NCBI RefSeq assembly: GCF_013374115.1 | Contig: NZ_AP022673.1 | Coordinates: 3,870,501 to 3,934,500 of the forward strand | Direction of reading: 5' to 3' | From: Sphingomonas sp. HMP9 | Lineage (GTDB): Bacteria > Pseudomonadota > Alphaproteobacteria > Sphingomonadales > Sphingomonadaceae | DNA length: 64,000 bases | Shown here: positions 37,429 to 46,807 of the stretch, piece after piece | Layout of the letters: every line of letters begins with the position of its first letter | How positions within the stretch are numbered: position 1 is the first letter of the stretch | Translations under genes and position numbers: made by a program | Notes under the pieces: generated by a model | Told to the model about the DNA's origin: nothing | The model's database searches: none | What the model saw: only the letters and a program-made list of their open reading frames with translations

Positions 37429-38607
37429 TCAGGCACCAGTCGTCGCTGGCTCGCGAGACGTCCCGATGTCTGGATACGGCATCACCACCGAGCCATCGGG
37501 CGCGGCCATCATGTTGACCTGAGTGGGGAAGGCGATCTCGATCTTCTCGTCGTTGAAGCGCTTCAGGATCGCGATGCCGACCGCGGTGCGGCCGTCGTAG
37601 AAGCTCGCATAATCCGGGCCCTTGCTGTCGAACTGCACCTCGAAATCGAGGCTCGACGCGCCGAACCCCGTGAAGCCCGCGCGCGTGAAGATCTTGTCGT
37701 TGGCCTCGACGATCTCCTTGAGCATCGCGGGAATGCGCGAGCAGACTTCCGGCGGCGTCGAATAGGTGACGCCGATGACGAACTTGGCGCGGCGGTGATT
37801 GCGCTGCGTGTTGTTGAGGATCTCCTTGTTGAGGAGGTTCTTGTTCGAGATCACGCGCTCCTCGCCGTCGATGCCGCGGATGCGCGTCGATTTCAGGCCG
37901 ATCGCCTCGACGCTGCCCGAGGCTGTGTCGTAGCTGATCGAGTCTCCACGGCGGAACGGGCGGTCAAAGATGATCGCGAGCGCGGCGAACAGGTCGGCGA
38001 AGATGCCCTGCGCGGCCAGGCCGATCGCGATGCCGCCGACGCCGAGCCCTGCGACGAGGCCGGTCACGTTCACGCCGAGATTGTCGAGCACGACGACCAG
38101 CGCGACGGCGAACACCACGAAGGTGACGAGCAGGCGGATCAGGCCCATCGCGGAGAGCAGCGCCTCGCCTGAGTAATGCTCGGACTGCGTGCGGTGTTCG
38201 ATCGCGCCGAGGATGATCTCGCGCACCCACACGGCCGCCTGCAACACCGCGGCAACGGTGAAGAGGAAGTTGATCGTCGTCGCGACTTCGCCGGGGGCGG
38301 CGGAATAGCCGGCGACTAGCTTGGCGGCGAGCATCACGATGAAGAAATTACCAGTCCGCGCGATCGCCTTCCCGACGACGATGCCCCAGCCGTTCATTGC
38401 GCGCGGGCGTTCGCACAGCTTGCTGCCGAACCGGCGCGCGGTGTGGAGCACGATGACGATCACCGCGCCGATCCCGAACGCGATCAGGATCTGGAGCCAA
38501 TATGCCTGGACCCAGGCGATGCTGGCCGTGACGAAATCCTGGGCCTGGTTGCCGACGTCGCCCGCGTCGAAGATCGGTTGCTTGGCGGCGGTAGTGGAAT
38601 TGGACAT
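37429..38607 (-). CDS. Small-conductance mechanosensitive ion channel (MscS family)
   Basis: This 392-residue channel starts at the ATG at 38607. About five membrane segments are followed by the pore helix (GLGVGGIAIGLAAQGIFADLFAALAII in pieces) and the cytoplasmic beta domain (FRRGDSISYDTASGSVEAIGLKSTRIR in pieces, then NKNLLNKEILNN). The extra N-terminal segments make it larger than E. coli MscS. It opens on membrane tension during hypo-osmotic shock. A frame open to 39060 lies over the topoisomerase gene and is a shadow. Confidence 0.92.
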   Translation of the reverse strand: MSNSTTAAKQPIFDAGDVGNQAQDFVTASIAWVQAYWLQILIAFGIGAVIVIVLHTARRFGSKLCERPRAMNGWGIVVGKAIARTGNFFIVMLAAKLVAGYSAAPGEVATTINFLFTVAAVLQAAVWVREIILGAIEHRTQSEHYSGEALLSAMGLIRLLVTFVVFAVALVVVLDNLGVNVTGLVAGLGVGGIAIGLAAQGIFADLFAALAIIFDRPFRRGDSISYDTASGSVEAIGLKSTRIRGIDGEERVISNKNLLNKEILNNTQRNHRRAKFVIGVTYSTPPEVCSRIPAMLKEIVEANDKIFTRAGFTGFGASSLDFEVQFDSKGPDYASFYDGRTAVGIAILKRFNDEKIEIAFPTQVNMMAAPDGSVVMPYPDIGTSREPATTGA

Positions 38608-38618
38608 GAAAATACTCG

Positions 38619-39644
38619 TCAGGCCGCTTGGGCGCGAGGGGGTGCGATGATCGCGGTCTGGCACGCGCCGGCTTCGAGGAAAGTGATCAGGCCACATTCC
38701 TCCCGGCTCAGATAGCGCTTGGCGCGCGGGAGGCGGAGTGCCTTGCGGAAGGTGGATTGGCCGGTCTTCACCAGCGCGATCAGCGACGGGTGGACATAGC
38801 TTTTCCGTGCGATCGCGTGCGTGTTGCCCAGGCGAGCGACGACGGGCTCTAGCATCGTCTTGAGGCTCAGGTCGCGTTCGGCCGACGCAAGCGCTTCGAA
38901 CGCAGCGACGCTGGCCGCCCAGGTGCGGAAGTTCTTCGCGGTGAAATCGGTGCCCGTGACGTCGCGAATGTAGCAGTTGACGTCGGTGGAGGTAACGGGG
39001 TGCGCTACGCCCGCGTCGTCGAGCCACGCGAACAAATGCTGTTCGTCGAGGTCCTGGCATTTCTTGACGAAGCTGCTGAGCGACCGATCCGTGATCTTGA
39101 GCGTCCGCATCTTGCCGGACTTGCCCTTATACTGGAGCTTGAGCGTCGCGCCCTTCACTTCACCGTGGCGCTTGCGCAGCGTGGTCGCGCCAAAGCTCTC
39201 GTTCGCCTCTGCATAGGCTTCGTTGCCGATACGGATATGGCCGCCGTCGAGCAGGCGGATGACGGCAGCGACCGCGCGTTCGCGGGTCAGTGAGCGTTTG
39301 CGCAGGTCCGCCTCGACCGCCTTGCGGATCTTGGGGAGCGCATGGCCGAAGTCGGCACAGCGCTCGTATTTGGCGGCCTCCTGCGCTTCGCGGAAGCCCA
39401 GGTGATAGCGATATTGTTTGCGCCCCTTCTCGTCCCAGCCGACCGCCTGGATATGGCCGTTGGGCTTGGGGCAGAACCACGCGTCTCGATAGGCGGGGGG
39501 CAGGCCGACCGCGTTCAGCCGGTCGATCTCGTCGCGGTCGGTGATGCGATCGCCCTTCGGATCCCAATAGCCCCAGCCGTTCCGCATCTTCTTGCGGGTG
39601 ATGCCGGGCTTGGAGTCATCGGAATACACAATCTTGATGGGCAA
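38619..39644 (-). CDS. DNA topoisomerase IB
   Basis: Poxvirus/bacterial-type topoisomerase IB of about 341 residues, which relaxes supercoils through a 3'-phosphotyrosyl intermediate. NGWGYWDPKGDRITDRDEIDR and PAYRDAWFCP form the N-terminal domain. The active site has LDGGHIRIGNEAYAEANES, KLQYKGKSGK and the nucleophile Tyr (about 283) in ARKSYVHPSL. No ATG fits; I place a TTG start at 39644 with GAGGG nine bases upstream. It ends 11 bases before the MscS start, so the two are probably one transcript. Confidence 0.9.
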   Translation of the reverse strand: MPIKIVYSDDSKPGITRKKMRNGWGYWDPKGDRITDRDEIDRLNAVGLPPAYRDAWFCPKPNGHIQAVGWDEKGRKQYRYHLGFREAQEAAKYERCADFGHALPKIRKAVEADLRKRSLTRERAVAAVIRLLDGGHIRIGNEAYAEANESFGATTLRKRHGEVKGATLKLQYKGKSGKMRTLKITDRSLSSFVKKCQDLDEQHLFAWLDDAGVAHPVTSTDVNCYIRDVTGTDFTAKNFRTWAASVAAFEALASAERDLSLKTMLEPVVARLGNTHAIARKSYVHPSLIALVKTGQSTFRKALRLPRAKRYLSREECGLITFLEAGACQTAIIAPPRAQAA

Positions 39645-39781
39645 TGCGGTGGTCCCTCGGGGGCGCCGTTGAAACGGGCGATTTCTGGCTGTCTTTGGAA
39701 ATGTTCGGGAAGGCGCATCGTTCCGGAACGACGGGCGCGGCGCGGTGTTGAGGGGGCACGGGATTTCACTGGAGACATGAC

Positions 39782-40345
39782 ATGGCCGATCTTTCCCAAG
39801 CTCGCGTATTGATGCTCGCTGCCGACGGTTTCGAGACCGTCGAACTGTTCGAACCGCGCAAGGCACTGGAGGCGGCGGGCGCGAAGGTGACGCTCGCCTC
39901 GATCAAGACCGATCCCATCCAGGGCATGAAGGGCGACATTAACAAGGCCGAGACGGCGACGCCCGACCTGACGCTCGACGAGGTCGATACCGACGATTAC
40001 GACGCGCTGGTGCTGCCGGGCGGCGTCGCCAACCCGGACACGATGCGCCAGGAAGAGCGCGCGATCGAGATCATCACCGAGTTCATGGAAGACGGCAAGA
40101 TCGTCGCCGCGATCTGCCATGCGCCGTGGTTGCTGGCCGAGGCGGACGTGATCGACGGGCGTCGGCTCACGAGCTTCCCGTCGATCCGCACGGATCTCGA
40201 GAATGCGGGCGCGGACGTGGTGGACAAGGAGGTCGTGGTCGACGGCAACCTGATCACCAGCCGCAAGCCGGACGATATCCCGGCGTTCAACAAGGCGATC
40301 ATCGAGGCGCTGGAGGAAGAGCTCGCCGACGAACCGGTCGACTGA
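39782..40345 (+). CDS. DJ-1/PfpI family type 1 glutamine amidotransferase-like protein
   Basis: This 187-residue PfpI-type protein has the nucleophile elbow AAICHAPWLLAEA (Cys112, His113) and Glu18 in AADGFETVEL. Members act as stress-related hydrolases or protein/nucleic-acid deglycases; the exact activity is debated. No signal peptide. It is divergent from the topoisomerase IB gene, with 137 bases between them. Confidence 0.92.
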   Translation: MADLSQARVLMLAADGFETVELFEPRKALEAAGAKVTLASIKTDPIQGMKGDINKAETATPDLTLDEVDTDDYDALVLPGGVANPDTMRQEERAIEIITEFMEDGKIVAAICHAPWLLAEADVIDGRRLTSFPSIRTDLENAGADVVDKEVVVDGNLITSRKPDDIPAFNKAIIEALEEELADEPVD

Positions 40346-40370
40346 TTGAAAGAGTGAAGCACGCTCTTCC

Positions 40371-40427
40371 TTGTTCTCCCGCGAAGGCGGGAGCCCAGAC
40401 TGGGTCCCCGCCTTCGCGGGGAAACAA
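40371..40427. repeat. REP-doublet palindrome (CGCGAAGGCGGG family) after the PfpI gene
   Basis: It is almost identical to the copy in murB but reversed: TTGTTCTCCCGCGAAGGCGG then GAGCCCAGACTGGG, and CCCCGCCTTCGCGGGGAA. It lies between convergent genes and may serve as a terminator. Confidence 0.87.
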
Positions 40428-40439
40428 GGAGGCGGTGGG

Positions 40440-41483
40440 CTAGCGCCTGTTGAGCCAGCGTTGGGCCGGGCGTTCGACCAGGTGATACAGGGCGATCGAA
40501 GCGGCCAAAACTATTGCGAGATACAGCGCGATCGTCGTCGGCAAGACTGCGTTAGCGTTGCTGACGAACACGAGTTTGAACGCCTTCCACAGGATGAAGT
40601 GGCTGAGATACGTCGCGTAGCTGATCTCGCCGAGATAGTGGATCGTGCTGGTCTCGAACGGGTTGTGCGATCGGCCCGTGGTGAGGGCCAGCAGCAGGAG
40701 CAGCGTGGCGAACAGCGCCGGGACCACGAGCGTTTCGGGCAGGCCTGCGATCCATATGATGATGAGCGCTATGGCGATGAATGTGGCCGCTTCAATCGCC
40801 GCACGCGCGGTGCGCCAGCGTAGCCAGAGCGCGCAGACGATACTGCCGGTGGTGAACTCGACCAGGCAGCGGAGCAGGCCGTAGCGCGGGATGTCGGTGC
40901 CGAGCGTCGGCGAGCCGATCGCGAGGTGCAGCGCCAGCAACAGCAGGCCCGCCAGCGCCAGCAGTACCGCGCTCGGCAGACGTCGCCAGTCCACCGCCAT
41001 CACCAGCAGCGGAAACAGCAGATACGCCCCCAGTTCCGCGCTGATCGACCAGGCCGGGTCGTTCCAGGCGAGATGATGCGTGAAGCCCCAGTTCTGGAGC
41101 AGCAGGACGTGCAGCGGCAATTCGGGAAACGCGAACTGCGGATCGCTGCGGCCGGTCGCGCGGAACAGCAGGGCGAGCGCCACAGCGCCCCCCAGGGTGA
41201 CCAGATGCAGCGGCCAGATACGGGCGATGCGTTTTTGCAGGAAGCGGGGGATGCTCGCCCTGCCGCCGGAACGGATGCGGTCGGACCAGGTCAGCCAGAT
41301 CACGAAGCCGGACAGCAGGAAGAAGAAGTCGACCGCCAGATACCCCTTGGCGAAGACCTCACGCAGCACGGTCGGCAACCCCGCGATCGACAGGCGGATG
41401 TGGTAGAAGACGACGAACCACGCGGCGATCCCCCGAACGCCGGTCAGCGCGCGCAGTTCGTGGACCGGGGCCCGGTCGATCAC
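40440..41483 (-). CDS. Acyltransferase 3 family membrane protein
   Basis: This 347-residue protein has about ten membrane helices. It starts with the family motif RALTGVRGIAAWFVVFYHIR, containing the catalytic-type His, then AVDFFFLLSGFVIWLTW. It ends with YATYLSHFILWKAF. Such enzymes acetylate or succinylate cell-surface or extracellular sugars. Its GTG at 41483 overlaps the O-ligase stop as GTGA, so it is translated with the exosortase-A-associated genes and probably decorates that polysaccharide. Confidence 0.88.
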   Translation of the reverse strand: MIDRAPVHELRALTGVRGIAAWFVVFYHIRLSIAGLPTVLREVFAKGYLAVDFFFLLSGFVIWLTWSDRIRSGGRASIPRFLQKRIARIWPLHLVTLGGAVALALLFRATGRSDPQFAFPELPLHVLLLQNWGFTHHLAWNDPAWSISAELGAYLLFPLLVMAVDWRRLPSAVLLALAGLLLLALHLAIGSPTLGTDIPRYGLLRCLVEFTTGSIVCALWLRWRTARAAIEAATFIAIALIIIWIAGLPETLVVPALFATLLLLLALTTGRSHNPFETSTIHYLGEISYATYLSHFILWKAFKLVFVSNANAVLPTTIALYLAIVLAASIALYHLVERPAQRWLNRR

Positions 41484-42862
41484 GCCGAGAGCGCACCGGG
41501 CGCCGCAGGCTCGGTGCCCGCGGCGGCACGGTGCATGGGCCGGAACGCCTGCTCGTCCCGCTTGCGCGCGAGATAGGTGTCGAGGCCGATCTGCGCGCCG
41601 ATCAGCATGTAGATGAACGGCTGGAACGCGATTGCGATGAAACCCGCACCGAGCAGGTAGACGATATGCCCGCTCTGGAGCGCGGCTGCGAGCGGTCCGG
41701 CCCACGCGAAGTCGCCGTCCGGATCGCGGTAGCGGCGGCGGATGAATTCCATGCGGACGATGCCGATCAGGTTGATCGCAAGCCACAGGGCAAGCCCGGG
41801 ATACCCCTGCTCGCCCAGCATCTCGAAATAGGCACTGTGATAGGCACGCGCCTTATCAACCTCGACCTTAGGCGTTGCTGCGGCAGTAGGCCCGCTCGTT
41901 CCGGGCGCGGTCTTCAGGTCATAGCGGATGTGGTTCCCCAGATACGCGTTGAAGCCCCCGCCGAACGGATGCGCCTTTGCGTATTCGATCGTCCATTTCC
42001 ACACCGCAAGCCGCGTCGAGGCGGATTCGTCCGCGTCGTACGTCTTGATCGTGTTCATGCGGTTGGTGAAGGTCGACGGCAGGAACGGGATCGCCGCCAC
42101 GCCGAGCACGCCGAGCATCGCCAGATACGCGACCTTGCGCTTCACGTTGCGGATCGACAGCAGCGCGAGCAGGCCGATGCAGAGCAGCCCGGTGCGCGTC
42201 GACGTGCCGACCGGGATCAGCAGGCACGCGAAGACGAGCGCCAGGCAATAGGCCTTCACGCGCCAGTCCGGCCTGAAGATCGTGCCGTGGTGCATGAACC
42301 AGATGATGATCGGGACGATCGCGATCGCCACCGCGCTGATCGTGCTGCCCTCGTACAGGCCGGAATTATTGTCGACCATCAGGTTCAGCTGGCCGTAGCC
42401 GCCGCCGCCGCTGGCGATCGTCTTGATCCCGCCGACGACGATGATCGACGACGCAGCGAGGATCATGAACAGCAGCAGCGCCTCGATCCGGACGCGCGTC
42501 CGCAGCGTAAGCGGCAGGAACGCCGCGAAGGCAAGCGCCTTCCAAACCCAGTCCCATTTCTCCTTGGCCTCGGCGGGGAAGTCCGCGGCAATCGTCGTGC
42601 CCCAGCAATACAGGAGCAGCAGCACGATCAACACCTGGCGTCCGCCGACCCGCGTGTCGCGCTTGTCGTCGGCCATGATCCACCCGCCGACCGCCAGCGC
42701 GACCGCGATCAGCGAGATCGGCACGCTGTTGAGCAGGATATATGTCAGCCGCTGCGGCGAAACGATATCGATATAGACATACACGAGCACGAGCAGGAAC
42801 GGCCGCTTGAACCCCATCGCGAAGAACGCGAGCAGGAAGGCGATGAAGGCGAGATCACGCAC
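41480..42862 (-). CDS. O-glycosylation ligase-like protein, exosortase A-associated (DUF5935/Wzy fold)
   Basis: This 460-residue O-antigen-ligase-like membrane protein has about 12 helices. The opening RDLAFIAFLLAFFAMGFKRP and YIDIVSPQRLTYILLNSVP are typical of the exosortase-A-system ligase family, and the late periplasmic loop RLAVWKWTIEYAKAHPFGG of Wzy/WaaL enzymes. It probably polymerises or transfers exopolysaccharide. I set the start at the GTG at 42862, because the frame above it is used by the small upstream gene, with which it overlaps by eight bases. Confidence 0.88.
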   Translation of the reverse strand: MRDLAFIAFLLAFFAMGFKRPFLLVLVYVYIDIVSPQRLTYILLNSVPISLIAVALAVGGWIMADDKRDTRVGGRQVLIVLLLLYCWGTTIAADFPAEAKEKWDWVWKALAFAAFLPLTLRTRVRIEALLLFMILAASSIIVVGGIKTIASGGGGYGQLNLMVDNNSGLYEGSTISAVAIAIVPIIIWFMHHGTIFRPDWRVKAYCLALVFACLLIPVGTSTRTGLLCIGLLALLSIRNVKRKVAYLAMLGVLGVAAIPFLPSTFTNRMNTIKTYDADESASTRLAVWKWTIEYAKAHPFGGGFNAYLGNHIRYDLKTAPGTSGPTAAATPKVEVDKARAYHSAYFEMLGEQGYPGLALWLAINLIGIVRMEFIRRRYRDPDGDFAWAGPLAAALQSGHIVYLLGAGFIAIAFQPFIYMLIGAQIGLDTYLARKRDEQAFRPMHRAAAGTEPAAPGALSA

Positions 42863-43007
42863 CGAAGCGGGGTTTCTTGACGACAGGCTTCGCGTCCCCC
42901 GCGTCGTGCGGGCCAACCTCGCGATCCAGATCCGGACGCTTGAGCAGCAGGAACGCGGCGAGCATCATCAGCCCGTGGCTGAGGCCGAGCGCGAGATTGT
43001 CGATCAT
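42855..43007 (-). CDS. Small membrane protein upstream of the O-ligase
   Basis: Fifty residues from the ATG at 43007, preceded by AAAGGAGGCC: MIDNLALGLSHGLMMLAAFL, then LLKRPDLDREVG and a basic tail ending KKPRFGA. One membrane helix is followed by a charged cytoplasmic part. The strong ribosome site and the 8-base overlap with the O-ligase start argue that it is real. Family unknown. Confidence 0.65.
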   Translation of the reverse strand: MIDNLALGLSHGLMMLAAFLLLKRPDLDREVGPHDAGDAKPVVKKPRFGA

Positions 43008-43105
43008 GGTTCGGCCTCCTTTCGATATGACGAACTAACGGCATTCGTCTGTAGGTATAGTCAGTTGACGCGCCGTTAAGCGATCTGTGGCAGACGACGT
43101 CCACG

Positions 43106-44314
43106 ATGCGTATCCTTCATATTCTCGATCACGGCCTGCCGCTGCAAAGTGGCTACACGTTTCGCACGCGGGCGATCCTCAAGGCGCAGGAGGCGCTCGG
43201 CTGGACTGTCGCGGCAGTCACCGGTCCGCGACACGGTGTCGCGCCTGCCTCTGTGGAGGCAGTCGACGGGCTGACCTTCCATCGTACGGATGCGAGCTTG
43301 AAGCCGGGGCCGGTCGGTGAGGTCATCGGGATTGCGGCATTCGCCAAGCGGATCGAGGCGGCGGTCGATGCCTTCAAGCCAGACGTCCTCCACGCGCATT
43401 CGCCGGTGATCGATGCGCTCGCTGCGCTGATCGTCGCGCGAAAACGCAAGCTGCCTTTGGTCTACGAGATTCGCGCGTTCTGGGAGGATGCCGCAGTCGG
43501 CAACGGGACGGGGACGGCAACGTCGCTGCGGTATCGTGCGACGCGCGCGCTTGAAACCTGGGCGGTGCGGCGGGCGGATGCGGTGGCAGTGATCTGCGAA
43601 GGCCTTCGCGGCGATCTGGTCGCGCGAGGAATCGACGCGGACAAGATCATGGTGTCGCCCAATGGCGTCGACCTCGACCTGTTCGGCAGCGCGCCGCCGC
43701 GCGACGATGCCTTGGGTGCGGACCTCGGCCTCGATGGCGCGGACGTCGTCGGGTTCATTGGCAGCTTCTACGATTACGAAGGGCTCGACGACCTGATCGC
43801 GGCGATGCCGGCGCTGGTGGCGGTGCGGCCAAGGGCCCGGCTGCTGATGGTCGGCGGCGGCCCGATGGAAGCCGCATTGCGCGCGCAGGCGGAAGCGTCG
43901 CCGGTGGCGGACGCGATACGCTTCGTCGGGCGTGTGCCGCACCAGCAGGTCGAGCGCTATTACGGGTTGGTCGACATTCTGGCTTATCCGCGCAAGCGCA
44001 TGCGGCTGACCGATCTGGTCACGCCGCTGAAGCCGCTCGAGGCAATGGCGCAGGGTCGGCTGGTCGCGGCATCGGACGTCGGCGGGCACCGCGAGTTGAT
44101 CCGCGACGGCGACACTGGCACGTTGTTTCCGCCCGACGATCCGGGAGCGATCGCGAGCGCGCTCGCTGGAATGTTCGCGGATCGCTCGCGCTGGGACGAG
44201 CGGCGCGCGCGGGGGCGTGCATTCGTCCAGGAAGAGCGTAACTGGTCATCAAACATTCGTCGCTATGCGCCAGTCTATGAGCGGCTGATCGCAGCCGCGG
44301 TACGGGAAGAGTGA
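43106..44314 (+). CDS. Glycosyltransferase, exosortase A system-associated (GT4 type)
   Basis: This 402-residue GT-B enzyme begins MRILHILDHGLPLQSGYTFR and continues TRAILKAQEALGW and TGPRHG, the hallmark of the PEP-CTERM/exosortase-A-associated glycosyltransferase family. The C-terminal half has VGFIGSFYDYEGLDDLI and PLKPLEAMAQGRLVAASDVGG with the nucleotide-sugar Glu. It is probably cytoplasmic and adds a sugar to the repeat unit. It is divergent from the small-protein/O-ligase operon and overlaps the next gene. Confidence 0.9.
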   Translation: MRILHILDHGLPLQSGYTFRTRAILKAQEALGWTVAAVTGPRHGVAPASVEAVDGLTFHRTDASLKPGPVGEVIGIAAFAKRIEAAVDAFKPDVLHAHSPVIDALAALIVARKRKLPLVYEIRAFWEDAAVGNGTGTATSLRYRATRALETWAVRRADAVAVICEGLRGDLVARGIDADKIMVSPNGVDLDLFGSAPPRDDALGADLGLDGADVVGFIGSFYDYEGLDDLIAAMPALVAVRPRARLLMVGGGPMEAALRAQAEASPVADAIRFVGRVPHQQVERYYGLVDILAYPRKRMRLTDLVTPLKPLEAMAQGRLVAASDVGGHRELIRDGDTGTLFPPDDPGAIASALAGMFADRSRWDERRARGRAFVQEERNWSSNIRRYAPVYERLIAAAVREE

Positions 44315-45126
44315 TGGCTGCGTTTGATCTCCAGACTTTGCGGCGTCCGAGCCTGACGCGCGCGCTTCCGATCATCGGCGGGGTTGCCGGGGGGGTGATT
44401 GCGGCGGCTGGCGTGATGCTGTTGTCGAGTGATGCGCTGGAGGCGTTCGTATCCGACACGGGGATCGCGACGCTGATACCGATGGCGGCACCGCCGCTCG
44501 GGGCGACCGCGCGTGCGATGATCGCGCTGGGCGCGGGGGCGTTGGTTGCCGCGATCCTCTGGTCGTCGCTCTACCTGGTGTTCGGGCCGGGCGGAATGTT
44601 CGCCGGCGCGGGACGGCGGGAGGACGGCGTGCCGATGATCCGTCGTGCCGATGCTCACCCCGATGCTCCGCCGCGCAAGCCGATGTCGGCGGCCGATCTC
44701 GGCACGCCTTTGATGGAGGTCGGCGTCGCGGGCGCGGGATCGATCGATAGCGCGTCGCGCGCCGAGCGGACCATTCCTGCCGACCTCGACTTGCCGCTTG
44801 CCGCGTATGATCCGAAGGCGATGCGGCCCGTGCCAATGGAGCCGACTCGACCGGTTGCGCCGCTCGCACAGCCGACGATGGTCGCGCCGGTGATCGCGAT
44901 GTCGCCGACCGCCGAGCCGGAAACGTTCGTGACCGCGCCCGCGCCAAAGCCTGTCGAGCCGCCGATCGCCGTCACGCCTGTACCGGCCGAGGATGTCCAC
45001 GCGTCGGCGCCAATCGCGCGGCCTCTGCGCGCGCCAGCCGAACCGACCACGCCGCCGACGATCGAGACGCTGTTGCAGCGGCTGGAGCAGGGGGCGCTAC
45101 GCCGGGGGCGGATCGGCTCGCACTGA
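44314..45126 (+). CDS. Hypothetical membrane protein with Pro/Ala-rich tail
   Basis: This 270-residue protein has two membrane segments near the N-terminus (ALPIIGGVAGGVIAAAGVML and ALGAGALVAAILWSSLYLVF) and a proline/alanine-rich cytoplasmic or periplasmic tail. It closes with a helix (TIETLLQRLEQGALRRGR). It overlaps the glycosyltransferase stop at the ATG (GTGATG), so it belongs to that transcript. I do not recognise the family; a role in polysaccharide assembly is only inferred from position. Confidence 0.7.
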   Translation: MAAFDLQTLRRPSLTRALPIIGGVAGGVIAAAGVMLLSSDALEAFVSDTGIATLIPMAAPPLGATARAMIALGAGALVAAILWSSLYLVFGPGGMFAGAGRREDGVPMIRRADAHPDAPPRKPMSAADLGTPLMEVGVAGAGSIDSASRAERTIPADLDLPLAAYDPKAMRPVPMEPTRPVAPLAQPTMVAPVIAMSPTAEPETFVTAPAPKPVEPPIAVTPVPAEDVHASAPIARPLRAPAEPTTPPTIETLLQRLEQGALRRGRIGSH

Positions 45127-45226
45127 GGGAAGGGCGCCGTTGCGGACGTACCCGCTTTATCTGAAAGCGCTTTTTCTCTCTCGTTCGCTCTGATACCCAT
45201 AACTCGAAAATCATCGGGGAGGGGTC

Positions 45227-46807
45227 ATGGCAGAGGCAGAAATCATCGCTGGCGAGGCGGGGGCGGCGGTCGAGCGGGGGGCGTCGAAATACGCTTGGTA
45301 TGTGCTGTCGATCCTGTTCCTCGTCTATGTTCTGAACTTCGTCGATCGGCAGATCATCTCGATCCTGGCGGAGGATATCAAACGCGACCTGGGGCTGAAG
45401 GACCAGGATCTCGGCTTCCTGTACGGCACGGCGTTCGGCGTGTTCTATTCGCTGTTCGGTATCCCCTTGGGGAGGTTGGCGGACAATTGGCACCGTGTCA
45501 GGCTGATGACGATCGGACTGTCGCTCTGGTCGGTGATGACCGCACTCTCGGGATTGTCGAAGACCGGCGGGCATCTTGCCGCCGCACGGATCGGCGTGGG
45601 AATCGGCGAGGCGACGGCGAGTCCGTCGGCCTATTCGATCATCTCCGATTATTTCCCGAAACGCCTTCGCGCGACGGCTTTGTCCATTTATTCGGCTGGA
45701 CTGTACGTCGGCGGCGGCTGTTCGTTGTTCATCGGCGGGATGATCGTGCAGGGCTGGAACACGGCCTATCCCGGTGGCGGGCCGCTCGGGCTGGTCGGCT
45801 GGCAAGCGGCGTTCATGGCGGTCGGCGTGCCCGGACTGCTGCTCGCGCTCTGGATCGCAACGCTGAAGGAGCCGATCCGCGGGCTCGTCGAGGGCTTGCC
45901 CGAGCCGGAGAAGCATCCGGCGCCGTTCCGCGCCTTCGGTGCCGAACTCGTGACGATCGTGCCGCCGCTGACCTTGATCGGTGCCGCCATGGGGGGTGCG
46001 CGGGCGCTCGGGTATAATCTCGTCGCGCTCGCAATCGTGTCCGCCGCCGTGACGGGCCTGATCGAAGCGGGCGAGCCCTGGCCGCAATGGGTCGCGGTCG
46101 GGATCGGCGTGTATGCGGTGTTCTCATGGGCGTCCGCGCTGAAGCGGCGCGATCCGCCGACCTATGCGCTGATCGTCGGCACGCCGGCGTTCCTGTGTAC
46201 GGTGGTGGCGTATGGGCTGAACGCGTTCCTGAGCTATGCGGCGAGCTTTTGGGCGGCGCCCTATGCGTTGCGCGAGCTTGGCGCGACACCGTCCTCGGCA
46301 GGGTTCATGATCGGCAGCCTCGGCGCGACCGCGGGGTTCCTTGGGCTGACGATCGGCGGCGTCGTGTCGGACCGGTTGCGCAAGGGCAATCCGGCGGGGC
46401 GGCTGTGGGTGGTGATCTTCGGTGCTGTGGTGCCGGTGCCGTTCCTGATCCTCGCCTTCACCGCGTCGTCGCCGGCCGCATTCTATACGGGCATCTTCCT
46501 TGCGCAGCTGACCGCGTCGTGTGCGCTGGGCGCGGCGGCGGCTACCACGCAGGACATGGTCCTACCGCGGATGCGCGGCACTGCGACGGCGACGTTCTTC
46601 ATCGGGACGACGCTGATCGGGTTGGCGCTCGGGCCGTATATGGCAGGGCGGGTGTCGACGCTGACCGGGAGCCTGTCGACGGGCATGCTGTCGTTGCTGG
46701 TGGTGACGCCGATCACGCTGGTTTGTGCGGTGATGGCGTACCGGTTGGCGCCCGGGGCCGAAGCGACGCGGGAGGCCAGGGCGCGGGCGGCGGGGGAGGC
46801 GGTCTGA
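45227..46807 (+). CDS. MFS transporter, spinster-like
   Basis: This 526-residue major facilitator carrier has the spinster-type opening YVLNFVDRQIISILAEDIKR then LGFLYGTAFGVFYSLFGIPLGRLAD, where the loop 2-3 motif is GRLAD. Twelve or more helices can be counted, with an extra pair in the middle (about 240-310) that makes it longer than usual. Substrate unknown. A GGGGAGGGG ribosome site lies nine bases before the ATG. It follows the exopolysaccharide genes by 100 bases but may be independent. Confidence 0.88.
   Translation: MAEAEIIAGEAGAAVERGASKYAWYVLSILFLVYVLNFVDRQIISILAEDIKRDLGLKDQDLGFLYGTAFGVFYSLFGIPLGRLADNWHRVRLMTIGLSLWSVMTALSGLSKTGGHLAAARIGVGIGEATASPSAYSIISDYFPKRLRATALSIYSAGLYVGGGCSLFIGGMIVQGWNTAYPGGGPLGLVGWQAAFMAVGVPGLLLALWIATLKEPIRGLVEGLPEPEKHPAPFRAFGAELVTIVPPLTLIGAAMGGARALGYNLVALAIVSAAVTGLIEAGEPWPQWVAVGIGVYAVFSWASALKRRDPPTYALIVGTPAFLCTVVAYGLNAFLSYAASFWAAPYALRELGATPSSAGFMIGSLGATAGFLGLTIGGVVSDRLRKGNPAGRLWVVIFGAVVPVPFLILAFTASSPAAFYTGIFLAQLTASCALGAAAATTQDMVLPRMRGTATATFFIGTTLIGLALGPYMAGRVSTLTGSLSTGMLSLLVVTPITLVCAVMAYRLAPGAEATREARARAAGEAV

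Noticed and set aside
37429..39060. Longer version of the MscS gene starting at 39060
   Set aside because: The added 151 residues overlap topoisomerase IB and have no channel-like sequence; the ATG at 38607 fits the family.
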